From NCBI GenBank assembly GCA_964036195.1, contig OZ038460.1:7009504-7073503 (forward strand): a DNA stretch of 64,000 nt, in the 5' to 3' direction. The position numbers and the translations under genes were made by a program. Shown here one piece after another: positions 21,328 through 35,900 of this stretch (positions within the stretch are counted from its first letter, which is position 1; each line of letters opens with the position of its first letter). Under the pieces are notes generated by a model. It did not search any database. It was given only the letters and a program-made list of their open reading frames with translations, and had not been told where the DNA came from. The stretch comes from Sphaerolaimus hirsutus. Lineage: Eukaryota; Nematoda; Chromadorea; Monhysterida; Sphaerolaimidae.

Positions 21328-21639
21328 TACCGTATTACCTCGAAATACCCCCATGGGGGTAGGCATTTGCGTACCCAAAACAGGTAATAAATGTGTCCAA
21401 ACGGGGTATATTTGGACATAAAAACGTAGATAGCTACACAAACTAGTCTATGTGTAGCTGCAATGCAAATTAGCAGTAACATACAGCATGTACATTGCAT
21501 ACATGACGTATTTATTACGTACATTACGTACATCATTCCGAAGGGGGGGGGGGGGGTATTTCGAGGGGGTATTATTTCCCCATCCCATTTTGAGGGGGGG
21601 GGGTTAATTCAAGGGGGAATAATTCGACGTAATACGGTA
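21328..21639. mobile_element. Family Z element
   Basis: The ends are TACCGTATTACCTCGAAATA and AATTCGACGTAATACGGTA. The interior has TACCCAAAACAGGTAATAAA, repeated TGTACATT/ACGTA units and long G tracts, shared with the copies at 23123 and 41858. Confidence 0.85.
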
Positions 21640-22570
21640 TACCTAATTCACAGGCACTATTGAGCAGGGAGAAAATCTCAGAAAAATAAAAAATAAAATG
21701 GAAAATTGAAGAATAAAATAAAATAAAATAATGTAAAATGAAGAAAAAAATACAATTTTACGAAAATTAGAATTTTTGTAAAAAATTTTTTAAAATTTTT
21801 GTAAAATGGTTTCATTTTATTTTATTTATGACATTACAGAATAAAATAAAATAAAAAGAAACACAAAAAAATACAATTTTAATAAAAATAAAATACAATT
21901 TTAGTAAAAAGAATTTTACTAAAACCAACCATGCTATTGAGCTCATACCGCAATTTTGAATATTGGATTTTGCTTACATGCGCAAAGAATGTTGAAAATT
22001 AAATTACCCTATTTAACAGCCGAGCAGTTCGCATCATGGTGAAAAATTGCTGCTTAGGTACTGAATGTCCTATGTTTGTGTATTTTTATTGTTTTTATAA
22101 GCCACCGCGAAAAGACTGGCTCGCATTTAGCATTGAAAAAATCTCTGGGAGATTTATATTAAAAAAATCTCAGCTAATCTCAGAAAATATAAGATTTTCT
22201 GAGATTTATATTTTTTTCACGATTTTCTAGAGAGATTTAATTATATTTTCTTTTTGAGAGATTTTCTGAGATCTTTAAAAATATCAGAAAATCTCTCAAA
22301 TTCTGATATTTATATTTATTTATATTTTTTCCAGGGTTTTTGAGAGAGATTTAATTATATTTTTTCTTGAGAGATTTTCTGACATTATATTTTCTAAAAA
22401 TTGACGATTTTTTCCAATGCGTCGCATTACGTAATTTACACGATCAGCTGATAAATATTTTGCAAGCAAAAATATGGGACGCGTGATATCGCGAACCAAA
22501 GGTCTGGTCACAGCAGTAACCGTTTCGGGGACCAGGCGATAGAAGCTCGCTATCCAGCTTAAGGCAAAGG
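21640..22570. other. AT-rich low-complexity stretch
   Basis: 21680-21930 is dominated by AATAAAATAAAAT units. 22130-22400 is dominated by repeated AAAATCTCTCAGA/GAGAGATTT motifs on both strands, which again looks like a subterminal motif array. No element termini could be fixed and no gene is seen. Confidence 0.5.
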
Positions 22571-22575
22571 ATGTC

Positions 22576-22776
22576 CACACACTAGTTGACACATGTGTAT
22601 CAATTGGTCCGTGTCAACTCAGATTCCGGCTTCACGTGTCGCAGATTCAATGCACTTGCCGTAATATTTATTTTTCAACATTGCCGTGTGTGCATTTGAA
22701 CGATCGCTCTGCGAGACGTGAAGCCGAAATCTGAGTTGACAAGACCAGTTGACACACATGTGTCAACTAGTGTGCT
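22576..22776. mobile_element. Foldback MITE with CACACTAGTTGACAC ends
   Basis: CACACTAGTTGACACATGTG at the left is mirrored by CACATGTGTCAACTAGTGTG at the right. A second inner pair, GTGTCAACTCAGATT/AATCTGAGTTGACA, is also mirrored. The outer edge CACACTAGTT is shared with otherwise unrelated foldback elements at 1128, 36788 and 37303. Confidence 0.8.
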
Positions 22777-23122
22777 GGCCGACAAAGACACAAAAATTAC
22801 AAAACCACTTCCACATATTTCTGTTCACGTTTCACGCAAGTCGATGAGTATTTATTTGATTGCCATCGTGATAAATCATATCGACGACCTTGAACAAAGT
22901 CTGGCCGGGTGTACAGAAGATCAATAATATGCGATTACCTATATTTAGAAGTTGACATGGGTTCTAGACACTAGCGAAGTTAAGTAAATATGACAAAAAC
23001 AAAACTGGAACAGCATGTTATCATCGTTAAGCACAAATTAGTCCAAAATAAAGCATTGACTAGGTGTTTATCAAAGTGTTAACAAATTGCAGCTGCTGAA
23101 TAACAACGCTATCATTAGGATA
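22777..23122. other. Unassigned stretch
   Basis: No gene or repeat was recognised. It carries short frames only. Confidence 0.4.
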
Positions 23123-23511
23123 TACCGTATTACCTCGAATTAACCCCCCTCAAAATGGGCTGGGGAAATAATAAACACCCTCGAAATACCCCCCACCCTT
23201 CGGAATGATCTATTTACGTCATGTACGTAATAAATACGTAATGTATGCAATGTATGTACATGATGTATGTTACTGCTAATTTACATTGCAGTTACACAAA
23301 CTAGTTTGTGTAGCTTTCTACGTTTTTATGTCCAAATATACCCCGTTTGGACACATTTATTACCTGTTTTGGGTACGCAAATGCCTACTTTTTACTACGA
23401 TCCTTACGAAAATTTCTGACGAAATAATAAAACCGCCCCTCGAATAAACCCCCTCAAATTTTGCTGGCGAAATAATAAACCCCAATGAGGGAATTTCGAG
23501 GTAATACGGTA
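23123..23511. mobile_element. Family Z element, reverse orientation
   Basis: The ends are TACCGTATTACCTCGAATTA and TTTCGAGGTAATACGGTA. The interior is the complement of the copies at 21328 and 41858, including ACACATTTATTACCTGTTTT. Confidence 0.85.
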
Positions 23512-23919
23512 CTATTTTAATCTCACGTAATTCATAATAAATACTTTTAGTGTTATTAAAAACATTTAAATTTGTCACCTAGACTAACTAGGTACCTAGT
23601 TATTATTTTGTCTCAATTATCAATGTTTTCAAATCAAATATCGGTCGCGTAGAAAAAGCAGTAAAGCATGGATACCGAAAAAAACTTCGTTTGCGCGCGA
23701 AAAAAACCCAGATTATGCACGAGTTTGCTTTGCAACATGAAAGCGAAATTGCATGCTATCCCCAAAGTGCACAGCAGGAACATTCATCTAAAATCAAAGT
23801 AATAAATATATGCGAAGGTCACCGAATTGTGTCCACAATCATCACTATCAAACCAAAAATCACAAAAAAAGTCTCCCAAATTTTACATGAGCAGCGGGCG
23901 GGGGGGGGGGGGGAGGGCG

Positions 23920-26900
23920 TCAAGCGATGAGATGGGGCGCGCTCATGAGAATGCCGAGCGTGCTGACGACCAGGAAGGTGGTGAACAGCACCAGGCACAT
24001 CCGGTCCATGACCATGGAAGCGAAGCGCCAGTCGCACCTGCGGGGTATGGAAAGAGCGAATTAGTGTGGTTCACCCGACTGGACCATTGTACTCGACCAG
24101 TAAAGACTGGACCATTTACAATCAAATCTACCGTAGGTATACTTGAATAATTTATCAAAACAAATTTTTTATACGTTTTCTCATCACATTACAATGTTCT
24201 CACTATGTTTGAATTTGGTGTGTAATTCTTCACAAGACTTTATTCATCCTGTACTGTGTACTGTGTTCTGCATTACACAGATCACAAACTACAGTTTTTG
24301 GCAATTACACTTTACACTCATTCTGGGTGGGGGTATTTCGAGGGGCGTTATTCTATTATAAGCACGTTCAGACCAGGTGCTAGTCTCAGACCCTGTAAAA
24401 GTTCATGTAAAAAACAATGTTAGGTGTTGTATATCCAAATCTTATGCACAAACGTGAGATTTAGATACAGAAACATAAGATTTGAATACTATAGAAAAAG
24501 ATTTGGATACACCTGACACTTTACAGGAACTTCTACATGACACATGACATTTTACAGGGTCTGAGACTGCCCCCAGGGTGTATTTCGGGTAAATACGGTG
24601 ATTGAATTCCTGGCAATCTGTCACCCCCCTCAAAACCCACCTAATCACATCCTCCTCGTCCTCCTTATGCATGCGTCCAGTGATGAAGCGCAGCTCCCTG
24701 AGTATCTGCTGCTGCGTGGACACGCTGTTGCCGCGGCGCAGCTGCGACGACCTGCCGCCGCCCGACTCGCTCTTGTTGTGGCCCGGCGACCCGCTTTGTC
24801 GCCGCTCCGTCGCGGGTCGGCGCCTGCTTGCGTTTGAGCGACTTATTTGGAGTGAATGAACCAGGCAAAATTGAGGTGAAATTTTAATCGTAAGAAGAAT
24901 TTGGATACACTCTATGGACTTGATATACTCTGCACTCGCACTTATGTATGTTTCACGTTGGAATGATGCCAATGATATTTACTGTTCACACTGAATGCGT
25001 ATTTTACCACTTTATTCGGGCCGGGCCTTTTACGCATGTAAACCCGTCACGCATGTAGACCTGGTACACATGTTGTTATAGCCGGAACTCATGTAGACCA
25101 TGCGGTTTTACGGCACGCATGTGTTACATGATGCATGCATGCCGGGTCTACATGCATGGTCTACGGGTTTACATGCGTAGAGGCACAGGGTCATTAATTC
25201 TCCTACCAGTTTCCTTGCACTACCAAACATCAAATACCGTTTGACCGCAGCGACTCATTCCAACCTTACACTCAGACTCAACACGAACCTGGTCAAAGTG
25301 CCTCCGCGCAATGCGCCGTCGACCGAGTCGTAGCCGGGCGGCGGCAGCATGCGTGTGCCTTCGTCCGCGTCCTCCACCTGCCGCTCGGGTGAATGCGCTG
25401 CGGCTGGCCCGCCGCCATAGTGGTTCTGCAAGAGATGGGAAGGAGAATGGTGTGGTGAGGAGTAAAATGGAATAAATTGACATTAAATATATCCACAAAT
25501 AAAACTCCGGGGAGTTATCCTTTCGTCAGAGCTTTAGAGGGGGGAGTTTTTCAAGGGGGAGACTTTTTTCCTCAGAATTACATTATGTATCTGTTATCGC
25601 TGCCATAAACTTATGACGCTATGCACACTGAAGCCGAAATATTTGGCATACGCACGTTTTTGACAAATGCCGAATTAAATGCTGAATAGAAAAAAATATT
25701 GCTGAATCAAAATTGCCCGGACTCCTGAAATTTGGGCGGTTTGTCAATTCGGCATGCGACAAGGTCCGTACACTTTTTTAACGCTGAAACATTCGGCATC
25801 AAATAAAATCTCAAATGCTGAATTGCAAAGTTTAGCAAGCGCTGAACAAAACATTCGGAACCGCATATTTCCATGAATTCTCAGTCGATTTTGATGGTTT
25901 AGCACTTGAAATGATCAGAATGATGTAGCAATCACTATAACGAAGTGATTAGAATGATTACACATGATAGCTCAAATATTTCATATTCTCCAATTCACAT
26001 ACCTTATTTTCAACGTTATTTAAGCATTATTCCATGCCAAACTTCACTTGAAATCACAAATATTCGACAAAAGGTGATATACGTAAGAAGTCGACACAAA
26101 ATGGATATTTTTGACATAAATAACCAATTATAATGCTATCCCATGGCTCCACAGCCATTCTATGGCTACATATAACATCACAAATTACTCCCAGTTGTCT
26201 AAAGGACAGTGTAGCATTCCGCAAAAAAGCCCATTCCACATTTTTGCCCATCCCGCAAATGTGCCCATCCCGCACACAGGTGATGCAACTTGCGGGATGG
26301 GCCATGATGCGGAATGGGCACAAATGCATGATGGGCATATGTGCGGGATGGGCTAGGTATCCCCCCCCGCAGTCCGCACAAGTGTGATGTTACCAAGCGT
26401 GGCCCGTGGGTGGCGAGCAGCACACGCTTACCGCTTACTGTCACAACAAAAATTTGTGTTTTCAATCACCCCCTCCCCCCCCCCAGAGCAATTGATGAGG
26501 TTTGTTTTGGGTTTGGTATTATTTCTTGGGTATTTACATAGGTATATCATAAGGCATTTTTCATGGCATTTGGCACTTTTTGATGATATTTTTCATGACA
26601 TTTTCATGACATTTTGCAATGAATTGTTCATCGCTTCACTCATGTAAACTTTTCTATTTCTGTTTTTACCATTGTTCTTGGTCTTGTCTCACAAGGAATT
26701 GTCCATCAACCCAATGAAAAATACCGCGACAAATTCCGTGTAAAATGTCATGAAAAATGTTATCAAAAAGTGGCAATGCCATGAACAATTCCAAACGCTA
26801 CTTCGCTGTTTCATTGTTCTGCGCACTTTGTTATGGAACAATGGCCGAACAGCAAAGTAGCGTTGGGTTGAATGACCCGATATCAGGTTGCGGGTTTTGG

Positions 26901-29900
26901 GTTATTCAACACAACGCTAGTGAACATTCAGCTAGCATTGTGTTGATGAACCCGGAACTCAAAAACCGATATCGGGTTGATCAACCCAACGCTACTTTGA
27001 TGTTCCATTGTTCCGCCCAGATTGTTATGGAACAATGAAACAGCAAAGTAGCGTTGGGTTGATCAACCCGATCATGGCCCATCCCGCAAGTTGCATCACC
27101 TGTGTGCGGGATGGGCACATTTGCAGGATGGGTCACATAATTTGTGGGATGGGCACATGTGCGGAATGGTTTTTGATGCGGAATGGGCCCTTGCCGTCTA
27201 ATGTACCTGTATATGGGGACCAATAACCATATCTGGCACTTTTTGAAAAAAACAACGTTTTTTTTAAAAAAATGGGGTTGTTGAAAAAACACACGTTTCA
27301 TTTAAAAAACGGGGTCATTGAAAAAAACGTTTTTTCCATCCCTACTTTGGGTATCAGGTCCAAAAAAATTCCGGGTCGGGTATCATGTTTGGGTTTGGGT
27401 ATTGAGTATCATCTGGTATTGGATTGAACAACAAAAATACAGCATGGTGTAGTGTATCTATCACAAGGTGCAATGACACATGTGTGAATGCAGCAGTTTT
27501 TCTAAAAAAGATCATCTTGCTCAAGAAAAAAGCATTACCATGGTTTGTGACATAAAACATAGCTCCATTTGTAGGGGGATACCATTACAACATGGTGGCT
27601 GAAGCCCCCAAAAATAGTGAAAATATTGAACTGTGGGAAATTGTTGTGGGTATTTTAGGGTATTGAGTGTGGGCTCGGGTATTGAAGTTGGGTATCGGGT
27701 TCAGGGTTCAGGTAGTAGAGTCAGGTTCGGGTATCGGGTTTTGGTTCCAAAAAGTGTGCGGGTATCGGGTTTGGGTTGCATCGGGTTCCCAACCCTATTA
27801 CATATTTACAAATTGACATTGGTTTAGGGGTTCAAACAGGATCCCAATCCTGGATCCTGTGAAATTCCGGGATTTTGCAGTCCCAATCCCAATCCCAAAA
27901 ATTATGATCCCGATCCGAGAAACTCCCAAGTCCTGGATCCCAATCCCAGAAAAATTAGTGGAAATAAAAAAAAATGCAAAAATGTGAACACAAACACCCA
28001 GCGTCCATTTTATGCCAATTTTCTGGCATCCAACAGTGTTTTGAGACCTTTATGAACAACTGTGGATGCCAGAACATTGGCCAAATCTCTATCCCAAGAC
28101 CCCAATCCCAATCCTGAAAAAATGTCAATCCTGATCCTGCTCCCGTGACCTCAATCCCGGCCAATCCCCAACCCAAAATCTAAAAAAAACCCAACCCTGA
28201 TCCAGAAAATTCAATCCCAATTGAACCCTAATTGGTTTATGGCATTTTAATTGTCAAAGCTTCCATTTATGATGGCTACGCCATGTAATAATGAGATGAA
28301 ATGTGTTAGTGTAGTAAATATATAATTTCCCGCCACAGTGCTTCCATAATGTTGAAAACAAGGTCAATATTCGATATTTTTTCAAAATTTTCCATATCAA
28401 TGTTAAAAATGAAAAATTAGTTGATATCCGATATTCGATACGATATATCGTCCCAACCCTGGTATTGGGGCATATGGAATATCTGAGCTATCATTTGTAA
28501 TCATTCAAATCGCTTCATTATAGTGATCACCACAAAATTCTGATCATTTTTTAGTGCTGAACCATCAAAATCGGTTGAGAATTCGTGGAAATGCTGTTCG
28601 GAAATTACAGCCACTAAGTAACTTACCAAACTATCCCAAATGGTTCGAACATTTTCCTGTTTACACACTTTTGGAAAATGCTGAACTACAATATCTCAAG
28701 AATGAGCAGTTTAAAAAAAAAATTCTGGTCTTCATTTTTGAAGATCATGTTCATACATGTTCATAAAAAATGTTTCATGAAGATGTATGAAAAACTGGAT
28801 GAGATCTGGATCATTTTACAGCAGTAGATTTTCTGCCAAATGCTGAATTGGTTTGCTGAAATGAAAGTGACCGGATACAATTTTTTCACAAGATGCTGAA
28901 ATGTTGAATTCAGCATATGACCAAAAATGCTGGAAAATGATCTAAATCCATCCGAATTTGTATGGATGCTGAATGTCTGGACCCCAAAATGCTGGTCTAA
29001 AACCGTCCAAACAGCAATTTTTTAATTCGGATTCGGCAGATGTAATTGTGCGTATGCCGAAATATTCGGTTTCAGTGTGGACAGCCCCTATATTCTTTAG
29101 TATTTTTCGTTTCACACACTGCGCTGCATTTACAGCCGAGACGCACTTTATTTGGTCTGTCTGACCTCCTTTTGTTTTTAAATTGACCCATAATCTTTTC
29201 CACCTCTAAAACAGAGGGGTATTTATTCAAGGGAGACTTTTTCAAGGAAATACAGTAGATATATGTGGTTGGAAATATTTACACCTGTTTGGTGAACTCG
29301 AACGACTTCTTGGTTCTGTTTAACATTTAATATTTACACTACCGATAACGGTAGAGTAAACAGTCAGACGGTGCAAAAAAAAACGATAAAAGTGCTACTC
29401 ACAACTAGGGGCGTGTAGTCCATCTGAGCGGGCGACGGCACTTTGGGCACGCAGCCGGGAGACTGGCTCGCCTCAGACTCCGCACCCGTGTGCGCCGTGC
29501 GCGAACGCCGCGGCGAGCCGAAACTGTGCAACCAGATTCACTTATAAATCAATGCATTAGTTACGTATGCAATGGTGGAAAATCTCAGCAAAGTAGACCC
29601 TCAACGCAAGTAAACTCTGAGCGCAAGTAATCTGCTCCCAACGCAATTAAGCTCTCGGTGCGGTGCGGCACGCTTTTCGATCGGGCTTTTCACGTAGCTA
29701 AACAAGTCAATGCTGAACGCACGCTTTTCGATCGAGTTCCAAATTGCCGGCGCACAGGTGCGGCTTCCTGCCGAGCGACTGGTGGCCGTGCTGCACGTCG
29801 AGCACGTTGGCCAAGATGGTGTGCGCCCGCGTGCTCGGCGCCGTGCTCCCGCTGCCCGTCGACGTGAGACACGAGCCGTTGCGGGCTGGGTGTGGGTTGT

Positions 29901-32900
29901 GGTAGGTTGGGACGAATGTGTAGTGACTGCTGGTGATCAAAATTAAAATTCTTAAGAGACCGGAAATAACGATTACGCTGTTCACTCTTTAGTTGCGGCA
30001 ATGACGCGGTATATTTCAGTCCGGAAATAAATATGAATTTCGATAAGCAAAGCTTTCCAAACACCTCTAGAAATTAACTTGCTACTGTGTAGATTTTACA
30101 GAGTGTCCCATTGTGGGTATTCCACGTTCACTTCATTCACTTCGGTTGAGTTTCAAGCAAAATAAATATGTAAGAACTGTGTGTTTACTGAGTTTCCAAA
30201 AACTTTTTGTTATCTGTCAACAAATGACAGGTGCTCATTATCACTTGTCATTATTACACTCGCTACCCAACACCCAAAACCCACTCTTGAGCGTTTTTGG
30301 CACATTGCCATCCATCACCACCAAGCTGTGATTAACAGCAATCCGTGGCTTCTCCAAAGCCGCGCCGCTGTTATATCGTTCGCAGTGTTCAATATCGTCA
30401 CAATGAACACAGGGCTGCCCATTGGCTGCGTCTTGCCGCTGCAGTCTACTTGAAGCGACCTTTTCACCCTTGCTGGGCGGTCGCTGCATCATGAGCAGCC
30501 AGGGCAGCCAGTGCAAAAGCACGCGACGCACCTGAGTTGGGATGGTGATCGTTTTATTGGTTTGGCTGGTTTTGAATGTTAAATAACACCATATTTCCTC
30601 GAAATGCTCCCAGGGGGTTTATTATTTCACCTGTAACCTTTGAAGTGGGAGAATTCGAGGAAATACGGTAATTTGTGTTCGTCATGTTGCCGAAATTTCA
30701 CGGTATTTCCATGTTGTTTGCGCATTCACAAACACTTTACCGGAGTTGTTAGAATTACTGAACTCTTTTAAAAAGTATATGTAAATGTAAGTGTTTTATT
30801 TTTACTCACCACAAATTATAGAAAAAGTAAATTACCTTTTTTACTTGTTCTCATGCGTAAATGTGAGTACCTAAAATACTTTTTTCACAGGAAAATGTAA
30901 AAGCTCCTACTTTTCCCCTGGAAAACATAAAAGGTACAACTTTTTACATGTGAGAGTGAGTTTTACACTGGAAGACTTAACAAATGTCGTTTCTTAGTGA
31001 TTATTTAGTATACTCCAGTTACTTTACACCCTGCACGCGTGGTTCCCGCTGGAAGCGTGCCAACGATTTTTTATGCATGCGGTTTTCACAAAAAAAGTTG
31101 AAAAAGTCATCGCTGTTATCACACTATACGTTAACTCATTTACAACAATCATTTTCTCTTTTTTACACAAAAATCACATGCTTTTATCATCATTGGCACA
31201 GTTCCAACGTGAGACATAAATGAGTGCGATGGCAGAGTATCATGTCCGCCGAGTATATCTATTAGAAAAATTATATGATTTCTTCAAAATTTTCTTATTT
31301 TAGCAACAGAAGATTATGATTATAGCAAAAAATACATTTTCTCTGTACGCGTGTACTTTTAAAATGTACGCGTAAAAGTGAGTACATTACTTTTTTCAAA
31401 GTATATTTAAATTTATTTACCGCGTACTCGCGTACGCGCATTTATCGAGTAAATGTACGTACATTTTAACAAATGTGCACTTTACAAACAAAACAACGGT
31501 TCGCATGTGACTCACGAAAGGCGACATTTCGTGCGTGTCTGGAGATCGATGGTGGTAGTTGATAACCTGAAAAAAACAGGTTCCTCATCGATTTTACTGT
31601 CGATAAAATTCAACCAAGGCGCAGTTAGCTAAATAAAGACGCCACATCAGTTACGAGTTTTAGTAAGCTTAGGTAACTGTACAATTTGCACTGCGCGATT
31701 CAATGAGTTTGCGAAGACGCAAAAACGTATTGGGCAGATCGAATATCGCACCAGTTCTAGATAAATAAATAGATAAAAACGAACCATCACGGTGACCACC
31801 ACGCTGGCGGAGACCACAACCATGATGCAGCTGAAGTAGGTCGCTGCGAAATGTTCGATACATAATTTTTTTTAAACGGAAAAATTAAAGCATTTTTATT
31901 TTTTATCATTTATGTAAATAGTAACAATAGTTAAAGAAAGCAGAAAGAGCCAATACACACAAATGAGCGGAACTGCCTCGGACGTCTGCGGCATGGCCTC
32001 GGCCACCATCAGCAGAAAGACGCACAGCGACATGAATATGGTCACACCTGCGAACCGATAAAAACATGATTTGGAAAGTGGTGGGCTCAATTACAGCTAG
32101 GTATATAGCGAAAAGAGAAAGCAAATACCGTATTGGCGGAATAAACTACCCGGGTAGATATGCACTTATATGGATGTGTACTTATATGCATACATATTTA
32201 TATATTTACTTCCCGTTTGAATTACCTAGTTTAAGCTTCAAATCCATACGGTATATCTACTAATCCACACCTACTGTATTTCCTCGAATATAATACCTTG
32301 TTCCACGGGAGTTAATTTTCGTCAGATATTTTAGACTGGCGAGTTATTCGAGGGGGACGGGGTTTCGAGGGGGGCTTATTCTAGGATATACGGTATTTAG
32401 ATATTTTGTCCCTCACATAGCCAACAATCCCATCAAACCAATCAAACGCACCCAAAGTCAACTTCTCTCCACTCTCGGGCGGCAACGTAAACCCCAACAG
32501 AGTCATGGCACTAATTAGCGCGCTGGGCACGACCAAGTTCAAGCTGTAGTAGAGCGTGCGCCGCCGCAGCCAGATGGTGAACGTCACGTCGTAGTAGGGC
32601 TCCTCGCAGCAGTCGTACTTCTGCTCGTTGCGCACACCCGACACTTCTGCGGGTGGAGGCGTGGGAATTTGGGATGGTGGGATTTGAATGGATATGTTTG
32701 ATAATATATTTACGATGATATAAATAGGTAGGTACAAAGAATTTTCCCAGTATTTTTCTATCATTAGAGCGTTATTTACCCCGGGTGGTTTGATTATTTG
32801 TATGCGTAAGTACAAAATGCATTTGCGAGGGTTGTTCAGTAGGATTTTGGTCGTATGATGTAACCGCCGTGGAGCAATTATGACGTAAACAGGTTTGTAA

Positions 32901-35900
32901 TTAACGGATCAAAGACACAATTCGCAACAAATGCATATACCATATTTCCTCGAAATACCCCCCTCTCGAAATACCCCCTCAAAATGGACACTATTAACTT
33001 ATAACCCCCCCCTCGAAATACCCCCCCCCCCAATTTCAGTGTATAGAAAACGTAGATGACAAAAGCTCCTGGAAACGCAGAACACACGTGAAAAACAATG
33101 ACTGTGTTATGTGAGAACAGGGTTTATACCGTCTACGTACTTATATAAGTCTATAGAGTCTTATAAATGGCGGTTTTTGTTGCATTTTTCGACGTCTGTG
33201 TACGTTACAAACAACGATTTTGTACGATCGACTCTTTCAATTTAGTACTGGGATTTCAAAAAATTTCTGGCGAAATAATAAACCCCCCTCGTTTAACCCC
33301 GCTCGTTTAACCCCCCCCCCCCTCAAAATTTCCACTCTGAAAAAATAAACCCCCGGGGGTAATTCGAGGAAATACGGTATATGTTTATTGCATTTCGTCC
33401 GAATTTTTTAAATCATTTTTCTGAGGTTCACGCAAATAAACTTCAGTTCAACGCAGGTTCCACTTCACTGGACCATTTTTATTGATAATTTGACGTGAAA
33501 TTCGGAATAACGGCATCATACTTTGATGCACCATTTGTGTTCCTTCAAAGGGTGTAAAGTTAATGGAGACATACTAAATTACAATTAAAAACTTTGCGAA
33601 CAAAATAGCAAACCGTTGGCCATAAAACGAGTTCATTCAAACCAATTCATGAAATTCAAAAGTGCTGTAAAGAAAGGTTACCTGTAAAGTGCTGTAAAAT
33701 TCAAAAATGCTGGATGGAAGGTTACCTAGGTATTCTATTTAATAACTTACTGAGGCGTGGCGGCGCGGGCACAAACAACAGCGCGCATAGGTACACCACC
33801 CGCAAAGTCAGAGGTCATGTGCAATTCAAACGCAAAATTGTGGCACCGCGCTGTTTTAGCGTTGGGAATAAGGAACGCTCAAATAGTGCCAATGCCAATG
33901 TACACGGTAGATCTGCACTGGGTGATTTACAATACAACAAAAAATACTTAAAGGAAATACCTACCGTATTTCCTCGAAATACCCCACCCCTCGAAATACA
34001 CCCAGGTCTTTACGAGCTGATGAAAAAGTAACCCCTCGAAACACCCCCTCAAAATTTACACTCTGGAAAAATAAACCCCATGGGGGTATTTCGAGGAAAT
34101 ACCGTAACTGCTGTAAATATCAAATGACGTAAATATTCAAAACTTGTGCTCAGACATCAAACGGTTATCTGGCACTGGCGGTCTCTCAGCGCCATCCTGG
34201 CGCCATAAACGTTACTGGCGCATCTAACACTCATCTCAACAAATGCCTGAAAATACGCGCCGCGCCGCCGCAGGTAAGTATACATTACAACAGCGAAAAA
34301 CCGCCGACAATCAAATTTCACATTCAAAATTGCACGCGCGGCTGCTAGAAAAACCCGCACCCGGCAATATAAAAGGCGGCCGTTCTTTCGAAAGCGGCAT
34401 CACTCACTTCTCACTTCCACCACTACAAGAAAAGGCACCCAAAAAGGTTTACAATGGACGCAAAGTTCGCCGGGTATGCAGCCATTGGGTTGTCGATTTT
34501 GTCCGTGCTGGGCTGCAGCTTCTTCGCGCCCATGCTCTTGGGCAAGATCGGCGACATTGGCGACAAGCTGGAGAACGATATGGATGAGTTCAGGTGGGTG
34601 CGACTTTAATTTGGTCCATTTTTGAAGTCAGCGGTTGATTGACGATATTTCGATGAATGTTTTGGGTGGCCGGTGCCTTGCAGTTTCACATATTCGGCTC
34701 GACGGTGCTTCATTCTTCATGGAACCAAAAACATTACAATTACCAACCGAATAGCAAACATGAATCCGCGTATTATGTAGGCCCTACTGTACACCCATTG
34801 AAAAACCCTTAACTCGCGCAGGGGTCTGACCGACCGCATCTGGGCGAGCGCGGTGGCGGGCAGCAACATGGGCCAGCCGATGTTCGTCAGCAAGACCAGG
34901 GTCGCCAGGCAGGCGGGCGCTCAGTGCCGTGAGTCGAGTTGTTGTTGCGTTTAATGGCCCTACGCAAACTATCTAGTTGACAAAGGAATTTTCCAAAACT
35001 TATAAATTTGTTTTGACAGATTTGAGTTTACTACTATGAATGAAGACTCTGTCAACTACTGCTGACGGAAATCAACATTTTTCATTATGGTCAACTCAAA
35101 TGTATTTGAAATATAGTTATCAGTTCTGAAAATTTCCTTTGTCAACAAAATAGTGCGCTTACCAGCAAACCATCACCCTGAATTAACCGTCACCCTGAAA
35201 ACCTCAAACCCCACCCCAGAATGTGACGGCGAGCGCCGATGCCCACCGGGCCAGCCGGGCACGCCCGGCGACGACGGGCAGGACGGAGAGGCGGGCGCTC
35301 CCGGACCCGACGGGTCGGATGGCTTGGATGGCAACATCCCAGTTATCAACGCCTATGACTTCGAGAGGAGGTGCAGGGTGTGCCCCAGGGGACCCGCTGG
35401 GCCACCAGGACCCCCCGGACAGCGCGGTTAGTGTGAGCGAGGTGATTGCGATCGGGGGGCCAATTCCAGGTCCTGTAAATGTAAAATGTCGGAAGTTATG
35501 TAAAATATCGCGGAAAATGGCGAACTTCGGTTGCCATTTTACAGGGCAATTTACGCGACTTTTCACACGTTCCATGACATTTGAAGTGCATAGAAGATAG
35601 CCGAATTTGTTCAAACGCTTTACCCATCGCCATCACTCCCTATTCACAGGACCGAATGGCCAGAACGGCAACCCCGGCACCGGCGGCAACGCCGGCCAGC
35701 CAGGCCGCAACGGCAACAAGGGACCCCCAGGACCAGGTGGACCCCCCGGCGACGCGGGCACCGACGGCGAGCCGGGAGAAGCCGGCCGCGAGGGCACCCG
35801 CGGACTGGTCGGCCTGCCCGGACCAAAGGGACCCCCCGGCGAGCGCGGACCCTCGGGCCAGCCCGGACCCCCCGGAGGCAGCGGCAACGCCGGCCAGCCG

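Larger units (their letters stand above)
25625..29081. mobile_element. Large foldback element with nested insertions, filling receptor intron 11
   Basis: The left arm starting CACACTGAAGCCGAAATATT (25625) is mirrored by AATATTCGGTTTCAGTGTG (ends about 29081). The arms continue inwards with TGCTGAA/TTCGGCAT units, then TTTTGATGGTT...GCACT and ATGATAGCTCA...ATTC on both sides (25889-25995 and 28475-28600). The centre holds a CCCATCCCGCA inverted pair (26222-26355 and 27068-27195), part of a family C element (right end about 27337), a GGGTATCGGGTT repeat region (27345-27800) and a family D element (27826-28230). No coding content. Confidence 0.7.

Noticed and set aside
26757-27038. 93-residue plus-strand frame with a signal-like start
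   Set aside because: It lies inside inverted-repeat DNA (GTAGCGTTGGGTTGA pairs) within the large foldback and shows no domain.
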